Below are positions 31,975 to 33,590 of a DNA stretch of 33,590 bases, in pieces. Every line of letters starts with the position of its first letter. Within the stretch, counting starts at the first letter, position 1. The position numbers and the translations under genes were made by a program. Source of the DNA: Clostridiales bacterium (lineage in GTDB: Bacteria > Bacillota > Clostridia > Oscillospirales > Acutalibacteraceae); contig JAAYUL010000014.1 of assembly GCA_012517675.1 (NCBI GenBank), forward strand, positions 1-33,590, in the 5' to 3' direction. The notes below the pieces were generated by a model. The model ran no database searches, was not told where the DNA came from, and worked only from the letters and a program-made list of their open reading frames with translations.

Positions 31975-33350
31975 GTAAATATAACTATAGTGAAGTTGAG
32001 AAACAGATTAATACCGTTCTCGCCCATCAGGAAAAGGAATTATTCGAAATACATCGTCCCTCAATATCTGCTGTAAATGATAGGATTTCTGAAAGCGAAG
32101 CTCTTTTGGAGAGCCTCGGATATGGCAGACAACTTTCAGAGTTGAGAGCAGCGACTCGAAATGTGCCAGCAGAAGTACCGAGAAAGGTTATGGTTGTTCC
32201 ATCATGGGAGAATCTTTGCCTTGAAGCAGAAAGAAGCGCAGGGACAGGCAGCGAACTGGAAGATATATTTACTCCTGAAGAACTGGCCAATAACAATAGA
32301 GCAATTCAGCAATTAAATGAAGAGTACAATGTATTACATCGTCTGGACAAATATGATATTGCAATAAGTGCGGCAGCAGGATTGCTCGGCGCAGCCATAG
32401 ATATTTTGCTGGTGGGTATTCCGCAGAAGACACCTGAAGGTCTTAAAGGCGGGACTCTTGCGAATTACGTCAGGGACTGGTTTGACAGGAAATTCCCGGA
32501 AGAAGAGATGGAAAAACTGGCTAATTCCAAGGTCAGTAAGGTTCCCTTTGATGCGCAGGATAATCGAAATACAACGGTACATGTTGAAGGGTTGTCTGCA
32601 TATTATCATCGACTTCTTTCTCTTGGGCATGATCCTTTGCTTGGTCTAATATTTGGAGTGGCGGATATTCTAACAGGAAAAATGACCACGATCGATAAGA
32701 CCGGTAAAATTGTGTCTCAGGTTATGGAAAACTATGCTGATCGAAAAGAAACAGATATCTTTGCAGCAATCGCAAAACAGATAATTCATTTCAAATCAGA
32801 TATAACAACATCGATGGGACTTCCTGCTCCATTGATGGGATTATTCAATCTTTTGCAGGTTGGTGAAATTGGAGAATATGATCAGACCATTGCAGAGATT
32901 GTGCAGGGCATGTATTACGAGGGGTACGATTTCATACATTTCTGTACGCTGTCCATACCGGTCATGATTGTTGAAGTGGTAACAAGGATAGGGTATGCTT
33001 TCAAGCGAATCAAGGAAGGGTACTCTATCAAAGAATCCATTCCTTTTTCACTTGATCGAGAGAAGCATCCAAAGTTGGCGACAATGCTGTTCATCGGGCA
33101 TTCTGCGGCAACTGCTGTTAATGCTGGAAAAGTGTATTTTACGCAGAATCCAATGGCAATCAATTATCCGCAGTGGATAGCTTTTGCAAAGTATTCATAT
33201 CAGCAATTGAAATGGGTGTTAATAGAAAAGCCGAGTGCGCGTGACGGTTATGTTCGAGGAATAATAAACGAGCAACTTGCTGAGATATTTGAAGATGTAG
33301 ATTCTACTTTTGATGAAATCTCTGCAGATTATATTGTAGTATTTGAGTAA
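31971..33350 (+). CDS. Accessory protein of unknown function, second gene of the operon
   Basis: A 459-residue protein with no domain that I can name. Residues 1-125 are helical and charged. A hydrophobic segment lies at ~129-151 (AISAAAGLLGAAIDILLVGI). A distinctive block at ~204-246 includes HVEGLSAYYHRLLSLGHDPLLG and IFGVADILTG; it looks like the conserved core because His, Asp and Gly are concentrated there. More hydrophobic stretches occur at ~283-296 and ~323-345, and GHSAATAVNAG at 376-386. The last 30 residues are acidic. I see no nuclease, nucleotide-binding, protease or helicase motif. The 4-nt overlap with the glycine-zipper gene and the shared composition indicate a two-component unit, probably membrane-associated. 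A bidirectional terminator follows. Confidence 0.75.
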   Translation: MSKYNYSEVEKQINTVLAHQEKELFEIHRPSISAVNDRISESEALLESLGYGRQLSELRAATRNVPAEVPRKVMVVPSWENLCLEAERSAGTGSELEDIFTPEELANNNRAIQQLNEEYNVLHRLDKYDIAISAAAGLLGAAIDILLVGIPQKTPEGLKGGTLANYVRDWFDRKFPEEEMEKLANSKVSKVPFDAQDNRNTTVHVEGLSAYYHRLLSLGHDPLLGLIFGVADILTGKMTTIDKTGKIVSQVMENYADRKETDIFAAIAKQIIHFKSDITTSMGLPAPLMGLFNLLQVGEIGEYDQTIAEIVQGMYYEGYDFIHFCTLSIPVMIVEVVTRIGYAFKRIKEGYSIKESIPFSLDREKHPKLATMLFIGHSAATAVNAGKVYFTQNPMAINYPQWIAFAKYSYQQLKWVLIEKPSARDGYVRGIINEQLAEIFEDVDSTFDEISADYIVVFE

Positions 33351-33362
33351 AAATAAACAGAC

Positions 33363-33408
33363 CAAGGCTTCCACACTGCCATCAGCGGTAGTAAGGGAGC
33401 CTTGTTTT
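33363..33408. terminator. Bidirectional terminator between the accessory operon and the recombinase gene
   Basis: CAAGGCTTCC pairs with GGGAGCCTTG (one wobble) with inner pairing ACTGCC/GGTAGT, followed by TTTTA on the plus strand. It separates the converging operon and recombinase gene. Confidence 0.75.
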
Positions 33409-33590
33409 ATGCTTCGATATCAATTGTGATGCCGGACTTGAATTCCACGGTGAAGTGGTCGGCGAAGACGGTAATCTTTTCGATGAGCTTTCTGACCAGA
33501 GCCTCATCAAACTCTGTGATGTCAGCTTCTTGCCCGGCGATGAAGTCTTGCAGCTCCCTGATCCGTTTCATGAGTTCTTCCCGGTGGTGG
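33407..33590 (-). CDS. Large serine site-specific recombinase, C-terminal end (5' part outside window)
   Basis: The minus-strand frame open to the right edge reads MKRIRELQDFIAGQEADITEFDEALVRKLIEKITVF and DHFTVEFKSGITIDIEA, then TAA. The FDEALVRKLIEKITV and VEFKSGI blocks match the C-terminal end of Tn4451/TnpX-like large serine recombinases, which integrate and excise mobile elements with a Ser nucleophile near the N-terminus (outside the window). Only about 60 residues are visible, so activity cannot be judged. It is not in the ORF track. Its presence suggests that the neighbouring operon is or was cargo of an integrated element. Confidence 0.75.
   Translation of the reverse strand, partial: HHREELMKRIRELQDFIAGQEADITEFDEALVRKLIEKITVFADHFTVEFKSGITIDIEA

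Overview
The window looks like chromosome from a spore-forming member of the Clostridia, most plausibly an Oscillospiraceae/Ruminococcaceae-type (Caproiciproducens-like) bacterium. The reasons are the moderately GC-rich Firmicutes gene set, strong AGGAGG-type ribosome binding sites, near-consensus sigma-A promoters, and the adjacent pair spoIVB-spo0A, which is a hallmark of endospore formers. The genus is an inference; no rRNA is present.

Region 1 (1-11640, all plus strand) is one tightly packed housekeeping run: end of plsX, rnc, an Elp3-like radical SAM protein, smc, ftsY, rdgB, yhbY, nadD, yqeK, rsfS and leuS, with 4-nt overlaps or short gaps, closed by two hairpin terminators. It joins phospholipid synthesis, RNA processing, chromosome condensation, protein targeting, nucleotide house-cleaning, ribosome assembly, NAD synthesis and leucine charging.

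Region 2 (11715-20786) is a mosaic of short units on both strands: a DUF1294 membrane protein with a zinc-ribbon protein, a GHL10-type glycoside hydrolase-like protein, mtaB, an HPr-like protein without the phospho-histidine motif, an ABC-F ATPase, an unknown helical protein, a xylose-isomerase-like TIM barrel protein, nrdR, and a DUF421/DUF4363 membrane pair.

Region 3 (20978-29121) concerns envelope and sporulation: a MurE-like ligase with altered ligase motifs, MurF, a YdcF-like DUF218 protein, a secreted NlpC/P60 peptidase with two peptidoglycan-binding domains and a C-terminal membrane anchor, SpoIVB, and a Spo0A whose receiver domain lacks the conserved lysine and one acidic-pocket aspartate. 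The spo0A promoter carries two overlapping palindromes.

Region 4 (29239-33590) is visibly AT-richer accessory DNA. It holds an orphan membrane protein, wreckage of transposable elements (N-terminus of an IS256-type transposase, an IS21 istB pseudogene with three lesions), the C-terminal stub of a GH4 glycosidase, then three 28/29-bp direct repeats in front of an intact two-gene operon (a glycine-zipper membrane/coiled-coil protein and a 459-residue protein of unrecognised fold), and finally the C-terminus of a large serine recombinase running in from the right edge. The two-gene operon with its repeat array is the best candidate for an undescribed system; its function cannot be read from the sequence.
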